Below are positions 6,175 through 7,097 of a stretch of DNA of 7,097 nucleotides, piece by piece (position 1 is the stretch's first letter; each line of letters starts with the position of its first letter). This DNA comes from JBAXSK01 sp044358815 (GTDB taxonomy: Bacteria; Cyanobacteriota; Cyanobacteriia; Pseudanabaenales; Pseudanabaenaceae). Below the pieces are notes generated by a model. The model was not told where the DNA came from. It did no database searches and worked only from the letters and a program-made list of their open reading frames with translations. The stretch spans positions 1 to 7,097 of the forward strand of contig JBIKNH010000214.1 of assembly GCA_044358815.1 (NCBI GenBank), written 5' to 3'. The position numbers were made by a program, and so were the translations under genes.

Positions 6175-7097
6175 ATGAAACCGTCTTCACTAAAAGCTTT
6201 CGTAAAATATCTAGTAAAATATCTAGTAAAGCATCTAGTAAAGGCTCTACCTTGGCACAACTTTTATCAATCAAATCCTTTTAGAAATCCCTTTAGATTA
6301 AAAACTAGACTTAAATTCTGCCTCACATTGTTATTACCATTGTTCCTAGTGGCTTGTACAAGTTCACAAATTCCCAATGGAATAGTCCCAAACTCAACTC
6401 CTAATTCAAAACTTCTAGTTGCCGCCGCCGCCAGTTTACAAAAAAGCCTCCAAGAAATCACGCCGCTCTATCACCAAGCCTATCCTCAGCAAAAAATTAC
6501 TTATAATTTCGCTGCCTCCGGTGCATTGGCGCAACAGATTACCCAAGGCGCTCCGGTGGATGTGTTTATCTCAGCGGCGACTCAACAAATACAAGACTTA
6601 GCCGCAAAAGGATTACTTCTGGCAGATAGTTCCACAAATCTATTAACTAATCAATTGGTGTTAATCACCCCCAAATCTAATTCAATATCTAATCCACTTG
6701 CGTTGCAAGATTTTACCGATTTGACCAAGCCAGAAGTAAAACGCATTGCCATTGGTCAGCCCCTCACCGTACCAGCGGGAAAGTATGCCCTAGAAGTTCT
6801 CAAATCTTTAGGAATTTTGCCCCAAGTGGAATCTAAATTTATTTTAGGAAATAGTGTGCAGTCAGTTTTGGGAGCGGTGCGTACCGGTGATGTGGAAGCT
6901 GGCATAGTTTATCTAACCGATGCGAAAAGTACCGATCAGGTCACAATTGTCGCGATCGCCCCGCCCTCATTACATACACCGATTCGCTATCCCGCCGCCG
7001 TCATCAAGTCGAGTAAATTTCCAGTGCAAGCCAAGCAATATATAGAATTTCTGCAAACCCAGCCAGTGAAAGCGATATTTCAGCGGTATGGGTTTGG
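6175..7097 (+). CDS. modA: Molybdate ABC transporter substrate-binding lipoprotein, ModA-like (last few residues cut by window edge)
   Basis: An open frame of 307 codons runs to the right edge. The final YGFG matches the usual KYGF end of ModA, so only a few residues are probably missing. ModA captures molybdate (or tungstate) outside the inner membrane and passes it to ModB/ModC. Seen: hydrophobic core of a signal sequence (48-60) and lipobox LVAC with Cys61, hence a lipid-anchored protein; AAAAS (Ser87) and AASG (Ser115), the two oxyanion-binding serine loops; GAPVDVFISA (125-134); PLTVPAGKYA (196-205); and AGIVYLTDA with Tyr246, equivalent to the ligand-contact tyrosine. The mature size fits the family. 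Odd: about 47 residues precede the hydrophobic core, far more than a normal signal n-region, and they hold tetrapeptide repeats. ATG 6175 is the only ATG in frame; TTG at 6124 or 6145 would only lengthen it. It lies 54 bp after the ABC ATPase gene, and modB/modC would be expected beyond the right edge. Confidence 0.9.
   Translation, partial: MKPSSLKAFVKYLVKYLVKHLVKALPWHNFYQSNPFRNPFRLKTRLKFCLTLLLPLFLVACTSSQIPNGIVPNSTPNSKLLVAAAASLQKSLQEITPLYHQAYPQQKITYNFAASGALAQQITQGAPVDVFISAATQQIQDLAAKGLLLADSSTNLLTNQLVLITPKSNSISNPLALQDFTDLTKPEVKRIAIGQPLTVPAGKYALEVLKSLGILPQVESKFILGNSVQSVLGAVRTGDVEAGIVYLTDAKSTDQVTIVAIAPPSLHTPIRYPAAVIKSSKFPVQAKQYIEFLQTQPVKAIFQRYGF
6202..6249 (+). repeat. Four tandem 12-bp repeats coding a tetrapeptide repeat in the ModA leader
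   Basis: GTAAAATATCTA (6202-6213) is repeated exactly at 6214-6225, then as GTAAAGCATCTA (6226-6237) and GTAAAGGCTCTA (6238-6249). Being a multiple of three and in frame with the ATG at 6175, it encodes VKYLVKYLVKHLVKAL, residues 10-25. Copy number could change by slippage without breaking the frame. Each unit except the last has ATCTAGT at the junction, so a DNA or RNA role is also conceivable. Confidence 0.85.
6274..6297 (+). repeat. Second 12-bp tandem duplication in the ModA leader (NPFR-NPFR)
   Basis: AATCCTTTTAGA is followed directly by AATCCCTTTAGA (11 of 12 identical), in frame, coding NPFRNPFR (residues 34-41) just before the basic LKTRLK stretch and the signal-sequence core. It is the same unit length as the upstream array, which suggests a region prone to slippage. 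Confidence 0.75.
6952..6959. other. HIP1 palindrome (GCGATCGC)
   Basis: An exact copy, followed by C, near the 3' end of the modA-like gene; the third HIP1 in the window. Confidence 0.85.

Noticed and set aside
6202..6249. 12-bp tandem array as replication iterons or an attachment site
   Set aside because: No replication initiator, integrase or tRNA is nearby and the array is in frame within a coding region, so coding repeats are the simpler reading.
6267..6601. Open frames 6267-6461 (minus) and 6419-6601 (plus)
   Set aside because: Both overlap the ModA frame, which runs open from 6175 to the window edge and carries the lipobox and oxyanion-binding motifs.

Overview
The window looks like chromosomal DNA of a cyanobacterium. 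Three copies of the HIP1 palindrome GCGATCGC (399-406, 4726-4733, 6952-6959) lie in 7.1 kb, where about one per 65 kb would be expected by chance. The gene content fits: a short DprA/SLOG-type protein, WD40 repeats in a very large protein, and a ModA-type lipoprotein. The genus cannot be fixed from the sequence; an AT-leaning, moderate-GC filamentous or Pseudanabaena-like organism is only a guess.

Layout. (1) Positions 1-3377, minus strand: one very large open frame, at least 1125 codons and cut by the left edge. It encodes an N-terminal seven-bladed WD40 propeller fused to a KAP-family P-loop NTPase. Membrane segments and coiled coils lie between Walker A (residues 400-407) and Walker B (residues 1041-1049). 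(2) Positions 3378-3555: a 178-bp divergent intergenic region with a 12-bp direct repeat and a small dyad. (3) 3556-4059, plus: a 167-residue Rossmann-like DprA/LOG (SLOG) protein starting at TTG behind a good ribosome site. (4) 4060-4137: a spacer with a potential hairpin. (5) 4138-6120, plus: a 660-residue tandem (fused) ABC ATPase of the oligopeptide/dipeptide (DppD-DppF, GsiA/YejF-like) type. (6) 6175 to the right edge, plus: a nearly complete ModA-like molybdate-binding lipoprotein whose N-terminal leader contains in-frame 12-bp tandem repeats.

How they may work together. The three plus-strand genes are closely spaced (78 and 54 bp) and could be co-transcribed, but their predicted roles (nucleotide/DNA-related SLOG protein, peptide-import ATPase, molybdate capture) do not form an obvious pathway. 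The most unusual gene is the WD40-KAP protein. It combines a recently homogenised repeat propeller, likely a binding surface, with a membrane-associated NTPase of a family that includes the phage-exclusion protein PifA. That makes it a candidate sensor or conflict-system protein; this is inference. No stretch over 300 bp is without a gene.
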